Part shown: positions 52,684-64,000 of the stretch, piece after piece
How positions within the stretch are numbered: position 1 is the first letter of the stretch
Layout: each line of letters starts with the position of its first letter
Origin: Paracyclopina nana
Lineage: Eukaryota > Arthropoda > Copepoda > Cyclopoida > Cyclopettidae
Direction of reading: 5' to 3'
Length of the DNA stretch: 64,000 nt
Assembly (NCBI GenBank): GCA_019096065.1
Contig: JAGUCH010000004.1
Coordinates: 1,116,001 to 1,180,000, forward strand
The notes under the pieces: generated by a model
Database searches by the model: none
What the model was told of the DNA's origin: nothing
What the model saw: only the letters and a program-made list of their open reading frames with translations
Translations under genes and position numbers: made by a program

Positions 52684-55600
52684 TGACAACAATGCATTGT
52701 GATGCTCCCGAGCACGGAAAGCAGCTAGAGCACAAAAAACCTCATAGTTTACAAGGACCGTTACAGTTTGCATTTTTGTAATTACCTAGATGAGCATAAT
52801 AAGTGGGAGCCGGGTAACTCACGGACCTTTCGCATCTGCTATAAAGATGGCAGAGAAAATAAGTCAGCGCTTGTTCAGCATCAGGCGACAAGTTGTTGTC
52901 ATCACTTAGCTTTACATAGTAAGTGGGTTTGGTAGTTCCCTAAAAAGAAAATTATATTGCAGTTGAATGAAAAAAGGAGCAAAACAGTACCTGGATTCCT
53001 TCATGAGAGGCCAAAAAGAACGAGGCTACTGTTGGGTAAGTGATATCAACATCAACCACTGTGCCCGGAGGAACGTTGCCATTGCGCAAACCATTCTTGG
53101 GATCTTGTGGAAAGAGCCTTGTATGATGCCGTTTCTGAGCCACGAAATAGGTGATGCCTGGTTGGTAGTCCTTCTCAAGACTACAACAGGCTCGTTGCAT
53201 CGCAGCCAACTCTTTGTTGACCACCAACTCAAATTGGCCTTCACTCACTCCATCCCTTGAAAAAAAAAATCTCACTTTGAAGAGACCACTTTTATCCACA
53301 TACAACTTACCGATACATGATGATCCTCTCAGGTTTTTTCCCTCTGTTAGCATTGTAAAATTTCATCAAAAGGTTCCTGGTGAGGCCCTCCATGTCCATG
53401 ATTTGCTCCACACTAGCTTGACCCACTTTTCCCCACTGAACGCGAACCTCAGTGTTATATTGGCTGACTGAAGGGTCGAACGAAGCCACAACTGCTGCAA
53501 TGGAAGGCTTAACATCCTGCAACCCTGGTGCAGGATGAGTGACATCTGCTCCCATAATCATGATCTAAAGGGAAAAAGTGAGAACAGCAACCAAAATGAT
53601 ACAAAATTTTCAAACTTACGGGCTTCGTGAGAAGAGGAATTGAACCAGAGAGAATTTCTCCTCTATTTAAGGGTGACAGCACCTGGTTGGTTCCGCCAAG
53701 TTTTGAATTGAGCTTGAGCACAATGTTGTGAATGGTTGCTGGAGCTTTGCTCCTGACATTTTTCTCAAGCACAAACTGGGTTGGCAAGTTTAGTTCAGAG
53801 TCTCCCAATAATTTGACAGTGGAGTAGTCGTCACCCTGCTTGAATGGGGTTATCACCATGATGATAGAGGCAGGAGAAGGCAACCTTTTATGCATGGCTC
53901 GCAAGTCCTTCTCCAAGTGCTGAGTGCTTTGCAAAATCTCCTTAGGCCGTTCAGCTTTCATCCCCATAGCTGAAGCCTCATACAGAATTGCCTAAAAAAG
54001 GAGGACCTTAAGTTTTGTGACAAAATAGGTATTTGTCCACACTTACATTGATAAAGACTTCAACATCTTGGTAAGACATGCGACTTCTGTTGAGTACGCC
54101 CCAATTGACAAGATCTTTTGCGGCAGTAAATGTAGACTTTTGGGGCATGGTCCATTTTCCGTCGCGAGGCATTGTCTCTACTGGGCCGCCTGCAAACAGT
54201 TTGATGTGAGTAAGGGAAGCTTTTGGGATTGGAATTTTGTTTGCAAATATGTACCTTTCTGGACTTTCTCATATTTCAATTGTGGAGGATCCAGAACCCG
54301 ACCTTCAATCGATGCAAATTGGTCTTGCATGGTGATGCCAAAGCCTATTGCATAGGGATCCTTTTGCAGATTATCATTGCGGGACTTGAGAGCAGCTTTG
54401 ATCCTGCTTTGCCTCTCATTCGGCTTAACAGCGGTGATCTTAATCATAGCCCTGGTGGCATCTTCACCCAACATTTTTGACTGTGGACAGGATTGCTTCT
54501 TCAGCTCCAAGAGCTCCATTGGGATGTAAATTTTATTCTTGGGATTGCCAACTTGAACACAAGGCAATTCAGGATGCTTGAGCCGATAGTTGTACTCCTC
54601 AAGAAAATACTCAGCAATGGTGATCTAAAACATGCTGATGACAAAACCAATGCTACTAAAGGACACATTATATGGCTTACTTTCTTCCCATTTTTATCCA
54701 TGGTCACTTGGGAGGGAGGATCGAACAGCTTCAACATCCTGTAATCCCTTTTAGCCCCGTCAGGTCTCAAAAATCGGGCTTTGAGATCACGTATTTCCTT
54801 ATTGACCATATCGACAGCACTTCTGTCTTTTCGCAAGAGGTTTATCAAGGCAGGGATGTCGTCGTTGCGCTTCCTTTGCGAATGGAGGTAGTTGCCAATG
54901 AAATTGTTCAGCTGGTCTAGAAGATAATGAAAATATAACTTTGCAGAATGTCTGATAATGTTTGATTACTCTTTTTTTAAAATTTATCATACTCAGGCTT
55001 GTTTGCCATGTCAACATTAAGTGTCAGCTTCCACCCAACTCTGACGCTTTCAAAAGTCCCCAGCCATAGGAATTTTCCAGCATCAATTTGCTGAATGTGC
55101 CCTTTTTCTTGGGAGAAGCATTTTCGGCCAATCGAGATGTATTTTGATGGATCCACATTAACAGCGTAACTAAGGATAATGTTCAGGATCTGGACGGCTT
55201 GAAGAGGTTGAACCTCTCGCCCCTGGCCCCTGGCCAAGAATGCATCCAGAGCTGCTTTGAGTGGGAATGTGCTATTAAAGCTAATCCTGACCTTGATGGC
55301 AACCACCTTTTTTTCATCTTCAACAGTATGTGTGCTAACTGTGGCTTCAAGTGCTGCATTGTCAGCAATCTTGAGCTGCTTAGCAGAGAAAATTGCAGAC
55401 ATCCCATCAAAAACAACTAGGCTTTCGCCTCCTTTTTCAGGAGGGAAAACTTTGCCAGCAAACTGCTTTTTCAACAGCTCTATGGCGCGAATCAGCATTG
55501 GCTTGTCCCTTTTTTGCACATCACGTTTCCAGTCCGCAACCTTAAAGGTGACATCATCTGAAAGACATTTATCAATTATCAGCTATACAAATACCAGTCT

Positions 55601-56221
55601 AAGAGTAAAAATGGTCTAATTAGCATAAATAATATCAAACAGCTTACACCGGTAAACTTGCTCGCAAAGCACTTTCAAAGGAAAGTGGTTGGCAAAAAGC
55701 TTTGTTTTTCTTCCCTTGGTTCCACTTGCCTTCCTTCGAGCTTCCAAGGTCGGGAATGGGTTGTTGAAGCTCCCACAAGCTGATCTGAGATGCAAAATTA
55801 AACATTGCAGCCATTATAAGAAAAACTGTAATCCTACTTATTCCAAATTGGTTCCACAGATGAGGAATCCCCCTGGGTTAGACTGAGCGAAGAAACATCA
55901 GACTCAAGCTCTGCCAAAGCTTTCACCGGCTCATTGCCACCAGCTCCTATCAAAAGGGTTGCTTTTTACAAATAAAGTTAGTTAAAAATGTTCAGTACCC
56001 TGTTGCGGTTGACTACAAGGCTGTTCCTGCCTCGATTGTTGAGGCTTTTGGCCTTCAGCTTGTCCAGCCTGCCTTTGTTGCTGGCCTTGACGAGAACCTT
56101 TATTACCCCGTGAAGAACCCTGTGAAGGTGGCTCCACTTCCGAAGCATTCCGTGGCCTTTGCTGATTCGCTTGCTGACCTTGTTGCTCCAGGCTACCCTT
56201 TTTCTGCTGCCTTTTACTCAT
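52609..56221 (-). CDS. AGO2: Argonaute protein, siRNA-type, twelve exons
   Basis: Predicted exons: 56,221-55,999; 55,946-55,838; 55,784-55,648; 55,557-54,993; 54,951-54,681; 54,624-54,255; 54,189-54,047; 53,991-53,620; 53,564-53,311; 53,255-52,991; 52,939-52,786; 52,724-52,609. All junctions are GT-AG and keep phase; one intron is only 41 bp. The protein is ~905 aa. The N-terminal ~75 residues are Gln-rich ([20 protein letters not shown]). Then come the N domain ([19 protein letters not shown]), PAZ ([20 protein letters not shown]) and MID/PIWI. The slicer residues are visible: [20 protein letters not shown] and [12 protein letters not shown] (His); the Glu finger is presumed in QIMDMEGL. The Gln-rich start and divergent body favour an arthropod AGO2-like siRNA effector over AGO1, so the symbol is tentative. 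The start at 56,221 is the first ATG in frame. Confidence 0.85.
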
Positions 56222-56848
56222 TGCTAATTTTTGATCAACTGATGACACTTCCCAAGAAAACTTTTCTTTTAAAAGGGGTATTTCATCATACAGTTAAGGA
56301 AAAAATTGCGAATTACTACGGAATTATTCCGTCAATCAGCTGATTTTCTTGGAACTGTACTCACTTTTTAAAGGCAAAATTTTACTTCCACCTGGCAATG
56401 CGATCTTAATAAACGAGCATCTTTTTGCCCTAAAAACGAGTCAAATATTGGTATTACATGTAGATAAATATTTTTGGAAAAACAAAACTATTTTCTCACG
56501 TTCGAAAATACGCGATATTTCATGTAAAATGCTTGGGTTTGAGTAGAATCGACCTTGTTTTGACAACGTCAACAAGTCCGTTTTTAAAGGAACGAGTCGC
56601 ACTTACTTAGGCGGCAATGTCTACAAAAATTCATACTTATTCCGTTGTTTCAGCTTACAAATTTTTTGTGCACAGAGGATAGCACCTTATTTTTAAATGA
56701 TATTTAATTTGGCAAGGTTGGTATAGTTTTTCATGAAGATATTTGAATGGTTCCAACCGTGTGTTTTATTCGATCTACCAAATACTGCATAAAAATAAAT
56801 CCGTGGCCTTTAGACATTTTCAAGTGTTCGTTTTTACGTCAAATCGCA
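56222..56848. promoter_or_regulatory. Divergent region between Argonaute and COG5
   Basis: About 630 bp of AT-rich sequence between two start codons on opposite strands, presumably both promoters. No core element is convincing and no other gene is seen. Confidence 0.35.
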
Positions 56849-59221
56849 ATGGACTTGACAGAACTTGAAGAAACGCTTACACGGCCAGATTTCGATGTGG
56901 AAAAGTATGCTTCTGACCTGCTGCAGTCTGGCACAGACATTGGGAGACATGCGAACGACCTCACGGAGGCTGAAAGAGAGCTCGACTCTCAGTTGGAAGA
57001 ACATGTGTCCGTTCATCACAATGACTTGCTTAGTCAAGCTACAAGCGTCGAACGTCTGGAGACGCACTTGTCCTCAGTCTCTGATCAGTCTGCGATATTG
57101 GTGGCATCAGTGGAGCGGCTGTCATCTCGTATCAACGAGCCATACGAGTCAATCAAGACTCAGACCGCGACTCTGATGAGAATGCAAAAATCGTGCGACA
57201 TGCTCCGCAAAATCATACGAATTGTTCAGCTCAGCAAGAAATTGCAAGGGCAAATGCAAGGCGGAGTCTCTGAGATTACCAAAGCAGCTTCCTCACTTAG
57301 TGAGCTATTGGAGTTGTGGCAACCTGAAGATGAACTGACAGGCATTGAGATGATCGAGCAAGACCAGAGAGTCATGCTTCACGCTCGCAATGAAGTGGAG
57401 AGAAGTGCGGATTCCATGCTCTCCTCTGGAATGGAAAACAAGAGCCAAAATCAAATGGGCGTTGCCCTGCAAGTATTCTTCAATTTAAGCGTCTTGCCAG
57501 AAAAGATTGACAACATCTCTGCTGACTTGCTGAAAGCAGTCAAAGTCAAATCTGCTGAACTACTCGACGCTCGAAAAATCAATGCTGCTCTCATAGAGGA
57601 GAGTAAATCGGCGGCAGGACAGCATCAGCAGGCCAAGAATTTGCCTGGCAGATCAAGTCGAGCTGTCAGCTCTGTACCAACTTCGAATAACTTGGCAGCT
57701 TTCAGGCTTAATTTATGGAGCAACATCGAAGCACTCTTGGACTTTGTGCTGAGCAAGCTTTGTGAAGCGATGCAACTGCAAAAGGTGATTGCCAAGAAGA
57801 GAGACGCTGCACTTGGCGTGGTTTTCATTGAATTGCTTCAAGAGTCCAAAAGGAACTTGGTTGAAAACTTGTGGAAGGAAGTGATTGGTGTGCTCAAGTC
57901 AAACTTCCATCAAGCTTCCGCTGATTCCTCCACTGTCAAGCAAACATTGGAGGGCGAGTTTCCCAAATTGATTCGCCTGTTCAACGATTTTTGGTCCAGG
58001 CTTTGCCATGCAGCAAGCAACAGCAGCTCTGCATTTCACGTCCCCGATTTACAAGTGATGACGCTCCGCAACCCATTCGAAAATAGCGGCGAGCTAAACC
58101 AAGAACTGAGGCAGGTTTTCGTTGCGTTCGAAAGGCAGTACTTGTCACGCTCACTGTCGCGGCTGTTCGACCCAGTCAACTTGATGTTTGTTGCGGGAGA
58201 AGCTCCCAAAATGGAGGAGTTGGAGCAAGTCTTCAAAGTCATCAACAGTGAGGTGGCCATCGCCCAAGTGGACAAAACGTTGCATGCCACCGTTGTCAAC
58301 AATGTGGCCAAAACTGTCAAGTTGATGTGTGCGAAATGCGAGCAGCTGATTGATGGTCAAGCCAGCCAAGTCGTGGGATATCCCACAAATGAGCAGCGAA
58401 GAAATGTGGAGATAGTCAATTGTCTCTTCTCCTTTTACATTGGAGTTGAGCAGCTCATGCCCAACAACGCTGCCTTGAAAGAGATTGATGAGCTCATCAA
58501 ATCTGCCATCAAGCCTTTGATTGGTAGCATCATTGATGCTGTCGAAGCCATCTTATTAACCATGCATAATGAGGACTTTAACAACGTGGCCACGTTTGAA
58601 CCTGCATCATTGAGCCCTTACATGAAAGAGCTCCAGGCTTTCATTGCGCGTGTTCATGTGGAGTTTTTGGGCAAGTTCAACTGCAAAACGATGGTGGCTG
58701 AGAGTTGCCTTCCTCTTGCTTCCAAAAGCATTGAGCTGTTCATTCTGCACGCTAGCATAATCAGACCACTTTCCTCTGCGGGTCAGGGCAAACTTTTGCA
58801 AGATTGTGACAACTTGGAAACTGCCCTGAGCCCGGTGATTGGAAGCGTGTCAGCTTGGGACAGGCTTGCTCTGCATCCCTATTTGAAGCAACTAAGTGCA
58901 TTCAAGTCACTGGTGACTGCTAAACCTGAAGACATTCCAGAATGTCCAGCCTTGAAAGAGGGCCTACTTCGGTACAGTACTGCTCTTCATGTCCTCTTCT
59001 CGAGGGCTCCTCCCGAGATGAAAACTCCACATGAGAGTGCTGGCTGGAGCATTTCAAGGTATTCTGCTTGGCTCGAAGACCACCCCAATGAAAAAGACCG
59101 ACTGCAGCTAATTCAAGGAGCGCTGGAATCTTACGTTGCGTTTACGAGAGCCAGAAAGGAGAAGTCTTACGCATATCCATACAACATTATGCTGACTGTC
59201 CTACAAAGCGCTAATTTGTGA
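56849..59221 (+). CDS. COG5: Conserved oligomeric Golgi complex subunit 5
   Basis: An intronless 790-aa protein starting at the ATG at 56,849 (MDLTELEETLTRPDFDVEKY). The frame is open further upstream but that part looks non-conserved. The N-terminal ~150 residues carry the diagnostic COG5 segment (ASDLLQSGTDIGRHANDLTE, HHNDLLSQATSVERLETHLS, LRKIIRIVQLSKKLQ). The rest is alpha-helical, as in CATCHR tethering proteins, with TLRNPFENSGELNQELRQVF and an end SYAYPYNIMLTVLQ. Role: lobe B of the COG complex, tethering retrograde intra-Golgi vesicles and needed for glycosylation-enzyme recycling. The human protein is of similar length (~839 aa). It is convergent with RBX1, whose stop is 130 bp downstream on the other strand. 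Confidence 0.93.
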   Translation: MDLTELEETLTRPDFDVEKYASDLLQSGTDIGRHANDLTEAERELDSQLEEHVSVHHNDLLSQATSVERLETHLSSVSDQSAILVASVERLSSRINEPYESIKTQTATLMRMQKSCDMLRKIIRIVQLSKKLQGQMQGGVSEITKAASSLSELLELWQPEDELTGIEMIEQDQRVMLHARNEVERSADSMLSSGMENKSQNQMGVALQVFFNLSVLPEKIDNISADLLKAVKVKSAELLDARKINAALIEESKSAAGQHQQAKNLPGRSSRAVSSVPTSNNLAAFRLNLWSNIEALLDFVLSKLCEAMQLQKVIAKKRDAALGVVFIELLQESKRNLVENLWKEVIGVLKSNFHQASADSSTVKQTLEGEFPKLIRLFNDFWSRLCHAASNSSSAFHVPDLQVMTLRNPFENSGELNQELRQVFVAFERQYLSRSLSRLFDPVNLMFVAGEAPKMEELEQVFKVINSEVAIAQVDKTLHATVVNNVAKTVKLMCAKCEQLIDGQASQVVGYPTNEQRRNVEIVNCLFSFYIGVEQLMPNNAALKEIDELIKSAIKPLIGSIIDAVEAILLTMHNEDFNNVATFEPASLSPYMKELQAFIARVHVEFLGKFNCKTMVAESCLPLASKSIELFILHASIIRPLSSAGQGKLLQDCDNLETALSPVIGSVSAWDRLALHPYLKQLSAFKSLVTAKPEDIPECPALKEGLLRYSTALHVLFSRAPPEMKTPHESAGWSISRYSAWLEDHPNEKDRLQLIQGALESYVAFTRARKEKSYAYPYNIMLTVLQSANL

Positions 59222-59350
59222 TAATTTCACTTGAGTTCGGTTTTTGAAGTGATAATATATGTACGTTTGTGATGAATTTGATATACCGTGTTTTATTCTT
59301 ACGAAAAGTGCGCGAATTTTTTTCTTGTTAAAGTCGAGATTGTGTTTATT

Positions 59351-59732
<382 letters not shown>

Positions 59733-60219
59733 GATTACCGGAATCAACTTTACGAGGAAAAGTCAAAAGTGCAATTCAGATTTCAGAGCGACTCCGCTTT
59801 TACTCAATCAGCTGCCTGCAAACAAAAAGGAGAAAGATTAGGGCAGCCCCAATACCGCCTTTTACTACCCTACAATTTAACGAGATTTTTTTCTTTTCGT
59901 TATTACCCTAGAGTAAACTGTACAAGAAGTTTAAGGCTCCTTAGTTTTTCATTAATCCAATATTTTGCTTTCAATGAATTAGTATTGAAAATTAGAAAAG
60001 TAGAAATTGACTTGAAAAATACTAGTTTGACCTTTTAATACATTTGACGGTAAACTTTCTTAATTTTATGATCCGCCACTCTATTTCAACATATAATAGT
60101 CGAAATTTCGATCTTTCTCTTTTTGACTAAAAGAAAAAGTCAAGTACAAGTTGAAAAATATTAAGTTGTCAAAAAAGCTCCCTGAAAATTGCTCTGAAGA
60201 AAGTTTTAATGAAAAAGTG
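59733..60219. promoter_or_regulatory. Divergent region between RBX1 and MEA1
   Basis: About 490 bp between opposite starts. T-rich, no clear core promoter element, no other gene seen. Confidence 0.35.
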
Positions 60220-60720
60220 ATGGCCAAAACAAATGATCCCAGTAGAAGTCAAGAAAATAGGAACGGCGACAATGGTGTAATTCCCAATCAAGTCATAAGT
60301 GCAGACATGGAAAACTCAGACTCGGAGAGCTCAAACGATGAAGAATCTGGATATGAGCTTTTGCCGCAAAACGAGCCTGTGCATGATCTTCCCCACGAGG
60401 AGGAGGATAGTGATGAAAATCTCACACTGAACCAAATCCTTCAACAAATTCCCCCCTCGCCTCAAGTTGAAGAAATGATTCAGTTGTCAAATGCTTCGAG
60501 GGAGCGTGAATTAGCTCAGGAAAGGGACTCGCTTTTTAAAGACTCGTCGTCACGTGACACAATTGTCTTGGACAAGGACAGAGCTGAACAGATAAAGAAT
60601 GCCATGTCGAGTTTCCAGTTGCCACAGAGCGCAATCCCTTCGTGGGCCAGCAACATGAGTGACGAGGAGTGGCAAAAAGTGCTCGGTGATAAACTTCAAA
60701 CTGTATTTAAAACAAACTAG
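60220..60720 (+). CDS. MEA1: Male-enhanced antigen 1 homologue
   Basis: 166 aa from the first in-frame ATG at 60,220 (MAKTNDPSRSQENRNG); a start at 60,307 (MENSDSESS) is also possible. A Ser/Asp/Glu-rich N-terminal half carries GYELLPQNEP, matching the family's GY.Y.PL motif. The C-terminal signature is DRAEQIKNAMSSFQLPQSAI followed by PSWASNMSDEEWQKVL, aligning with the human ending around VKRTMAGVSLP and PAWAREISDAQWE. The function of MEA1 is poorly known; it was first described in mouse testis. Its stop is 33 bp from the stop of WDR81 on the other strand. Confidence 0.85.
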   Translation: MAKTNDPSRSQENRNGDNGVIPNQVISADMENSDSESSNDEESGYELLPQNEPVHDLPHEEEDSDENLTLNQILQQIPPSPQVEEMIQLSNASRERELAQERDSLFKDSSSRDTIVLDKDRAEQIKNAMSSFQLPQSAIPSWASNMSDEEWQKVLGDKLQTVFKTN

Positions 60721-60752
60721 TAACACAAAATCGTGCATTATTATCACATAAT

Positions 60753-63700
60753 TCAGCAAACGAGGCGGATTTTCCCAGTGTCTTCACCAATGAGTAGCAA
60801 TCGATTCAAGGGCAGCAAACGCATGCTCATTAAATTTCCTTTCATGATATCGCTCTTCAATTTACTGGCAGAATAAGGCGAGTCCGCCTCAAAGCCTTTC
60901 CTCACACCAATGCGGTTCCCCGTGCTTCCAGTTATCAATTGCTGCCCCTCTTCGTAAACTGCCACACAGTGAATGGGCTCTTGTGCCCCTGGCAGCATGC
61001 ATTTAATTTTGCCGTCAGTGTTCCACACGCATAAAAGTTGGTCCAAAGACGAACTGACAAATTCATTATGACAGACTGTGGTCAAGCTCAAAATTTCTCC
61101 TTCGTGGGCCTTTAAAAGAAAATTATTATGAATGTGGAGCAACTAGAAATTAGATTAAAAGTTGAAATTGATTAGCTTTAGTGGGAATTTCAAAGTATTT
61201 TCGTCAATCAACCATAAGAAATGCCAAAAAGTGGACATAAGGAAAGAATCCACATCTGGTGTTTTGCCTCCCATTAGGGTGGCGCCATCCAAATAAGAGG
61301 TGAAAGAAGCTTGAACTAAATCTGTCAAATAGGCTAAGGGTAAATTACTTACCTTCCACGTATTGCGTAGCTTCCCTGTTCTGATATCCAGAAGGGATAT
61401 GAGGCCAGAAGAGTGGCCAATTGAAACCGTATTTCCATCAGGGTCTGGGCAAAGACATCTGATCAAACCAGCAGATCCAATTGTGACCCGTAAGCCTGTG
61501 ACGATAGATCCAACTCGACAATCAACAATATGCAACAGAGAGTCATGCTGGGTGGCAGCCAAAATGTTGCAAGACGGCTTCCTCATGGGGGCCATCACAC
61601 TGACAGGTCCCAGACGGGCAGGATCAACCTGGTGCACACCAGTGCCAACAAAAGGGTCCCATATGTGAATTGTGGAGTCGCACGAAGCAACCAAATTGAT
61701 GTTGTCCATGAAGAACACACTGGCCACAGACTTTTTGTGCAAGTTGTAGCTCCATTGCGGAGTTGTCACGGATGCGCCATCGCCCTGACTTCGCAAGGAC
61801 CACACTTTCACCGTTTTGTCCCTGCTCGCGGACAGAAACGAATTCTCGTTGTCAAGAGCATAAATGGACTTGACACTTGCAGTGTGCCCGTGAAAAGCTT
61901 GCAATTTGATTTGCTTCAAATTGAACTGGTTGTCCTTGTCCGACCTGCCGATTTCGTGCTCCCAGTAGGCTAACCAGTTGCCTCTCAGGTGCCTGGTGGT
62001 CGATTTGGTTTCCTTCTTGATTATGCCATGAATGCTGGCAGTGGCTTCATCCAATCTTCCGCTGTCATGAGAGGACAAAATCTTGTTCCCACCCGAGCTG
62101 GCTGAGGAGTGCAACTCGGAGCTAGCCAAAGTCCTCATGTGAGCAAAAGTGGCCACTGTTGGGGGTGAATTCGACGCTCTTGAGCAGAGGATCTTGACAA
62201 GTGTGATGTTGGGTAGGCTTGAATCCAGGTGGGCTCGGCCCATGAGGTGGTAGAATGCAACATAACACGCATACGCAAAGTCAGGTGTGAGCACTTCTGT
62301 CAACTGCTCACGCAGGGTCGTATCTTGCTCAGGATTGATGGTGAGAATCCTCCCCTCTTCGTCGTAGACTTTTCCAAAGGCAGAAAAGAAAGCTGAGCTG
62401 AGCTGCGTTAAATTGGTTCGAGCCATTTCCTCGCCTATGCGAAGGCCTATTAGGTAAGTGACATCAAGGAGTTTGCCCAGCAAAACTTTTCTCAGCCTCC
62501 ATCCTCCAGTGAACGAGATGGACTTGGAGGTGGCAATTTGCAGCACTGGAAAAAGCAGCCTGTTCATGAAGTTGTCAGCCAGCTCGTTCATGAGCACCGA
62601 ATCAGACAAAAAGGGTATCATGTGATGCACCATGGTCACACAGCCAACGAGGCCACCCTCAAGGTTGGGAGTGAGCCTCTTCTTGCACAGGGCAATCAAG
62701 TCCCACGCATACGGCAGGTATTGCAGCAGTATGAAATTCTCTCCGTATATTGCTGCCATTTCTGTCAAGCACTCCAGCACGTTATGAGCTAGGGCATCTC
62801 CATGGGTTTTATTGGCACTCTGCAGCCTGATGATAAAATCCTGCTGCTTCACGTCACCAAACGCGAGGCCACTTTTAGGGCTGGCATAGCACAAGTTCAG
62901 CATTTTGAGGAGATTCTTGGACAAGTACTTGGCTGTCAGCATTGGGCCCAATCGATGAGCCAACCAAATGACGCTCTCTGACGCCACTTGGCTAATGTTG
63001 CCCTCACTCAACTTGCCGAGCTTGTCACAATTCGCCAATGCTGTCAGTAGGGACTCGGTGGTGACCTCGTAAGCGGATGGCACTTCAATATCTGCCGACT
63101 CCGTATCGTGAAAGCTGTGCTCGTCAGACGCATAACGTCTCCTTGACGGCTCGTCTTCATTGTCAAAAGCAAACACTTCGCCCTCTGCGAATTCCTCGTT
63201 GGGAGTTTTGGCCGTGTCCATCTTGGGCGAGGTTTTCAAGGGAGAGGCTGAAGTGTCCGTAGAGGTCTGCTGTGGCTCGTCATGGGCGATCCAGTCCCGC
63301 TCCAGACCTGCCCTATGATCGCTGAAATCCTTGTAGCCTCCCACGGCCTCGATGATGTTCTCCGTGAAATACTTGAGAAAAATGCGGAGGCTAAAGCGAG
63401 CCATGACATTGCATAGGAATGTCCGGTGATACAACTTCAAATGCTTGGATGTTTGAGCAGTGCTCTCGTAGATGTTTACAATGGGCTGTAGCAGATGTTC
63501 TATGGCCTTGGACGGACCCAAGAGCCTGGCCAAAGGCTCAAATGTGAGCCATGCAGTCATGATGGCAGTGCTTGGTTTGGTATAAAGGCTCTTAATTTTG
63601 GGCAGCATCACTGAAATCTCCGAGGAGGTCAAATTATCCATTAGTGGGAGGAGTTCACATGACAGCGTTTTCACCAAGACCTCGGCTACTTTATCTTCTA

Positions 63701-64000
63701 CTTCAGTTGACCATTTTGATGGATACCTCTTAGCTTCTATGACGGAGCCCTCGATTTGGCTATGAACCCTGAGGATCCTTGCGAATGCATCAAAGCACTC
63801 CGGGAAGTGAAATGGAGTCAAAACGGGCGTCAGAAACTGCAAGCAAGAAGGACTTGGCAACCCATCGACATCAGGTGAAAGGATTTTTTTCACGGCCTCG
63901 CGAATGCAATGCGGGATAGAGTTCGGCTCTTTTTCCACTAGCAGACGGGCAAGGTCCAACCTTGCTGAGATGCTTCCGTTGCTTCCAAGTGTGATGAACT
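60753..64000 (-). CDS. WDR81: WDR81, BEACH/WD40 endolysosomal protein (3' part; N-terminus outside the window)
   Basis: Exons 64,000-61,353 (open to the window edge) and 61,109-60,753, joined over a 243-bp intron (TGGAAG|GTAAGT, TTAAAG|GCCCAC, phase 0). Together they encode ~1,000 residues. The first ~600 are the alpha-helical middle of WDR81 (LKLYHRTFLCNVMARFSLRI, FAYACYVAFYHLMGRAHLDS) with an acidic linker. Then come LRGNWLAYWEHEIGRSDKDN and about six WD40 repeats: LQAFHGHTASVKSIYALDNE, DKTVKVWSL, STIHIWDPFVGTG, VDCRVGSIVTG, AHEGEILSLTTVCHNEF and LLIGEDTGKIRLVC at the end. The N-terminal BEACH domain must lie beyond base 64,000. Known role: with WDR91, limits PI3K complex activity on endosomes and supports endosome maturation and aggrephagy. 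Confidence 0.95.

Overview
The window looks like nuclear DNA of an arthropod-like animal. Genes have short GT-AG introns (about 41-243 bp, one 1.6 kb) and AATAAA signals, and include RBX1, COG5, WDR81, RAP1/TERF2IP, CDKN3, SCOC, MEA1, NDUFAF7 and an Argonaute with a glutamine-rich N-terminus of the kind seen in arthropod siRNA Argonautes. The species cannot be named from sequence alone; a crustacean or basal hexapod is a guess.

Layout. (1) 1-2.64 kb: minus-strand NDUFAF7 (5' part) and an intronless type I membrane protein gene. (2) 2.6-13.8 kb: repeat-rich DNA around one two-exon BTB gene (8.7-11.4 kb, minus). It holds a ~25-bp minisatellite carrying two broken copies of the BTB 3' end, two foldback-type elements built from oppositely oriented minisatellites, a TA-flanked MITE and a hAT-like element with an exact 8-bp target duplication. 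(3) 13.86-46.98 kb: one large foldback element whose arms are inverted arrays of a ~210-bp repeat, with similar ends and a matching 8-bp flank. Its right arm is split by a giant Ty3/Gypsy-like LTR element (19,022-46,644, ATTG duplication). (4) 47.4-64 kb: compact host genes CDKN3, a small secreted acidic protein, RAP1, SCOC, Argonaute, COG5, RBX1, MEA1 and WDR81 (3' part).

The LTR element is the most unusual feature. Three 925-bp LTRs are present; the outer two pair with each other and share the target duplication, and the middle one lies inside a first gag copy. From the middle LTR the unit is ~23.2 kb: tRNA-Thr-type primer site, gag with a zinc knuckle, a pol with predicted membrane segments before the protease and a long unassigned region before RT, integrase, a tail with a duplicated motif, a 3.4-kb structured non-coding stretch, two spliced-looking genes on the opposite strand encoding proline-rich membrane-type proteins, a divergent TATA-bearing intergenic region, an unknown 432-aa protein and an envelope-like region. 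It is young (outer LTRs almost identical) but broken at several points.

The host genes share no pathway. Their main points of interest are RAP1 with two Myb domains and a MITE ~30 bp before its start codon, and a 372-bp tandem duplication lying across the convergent 3' ends of SCOC and Argonaute.
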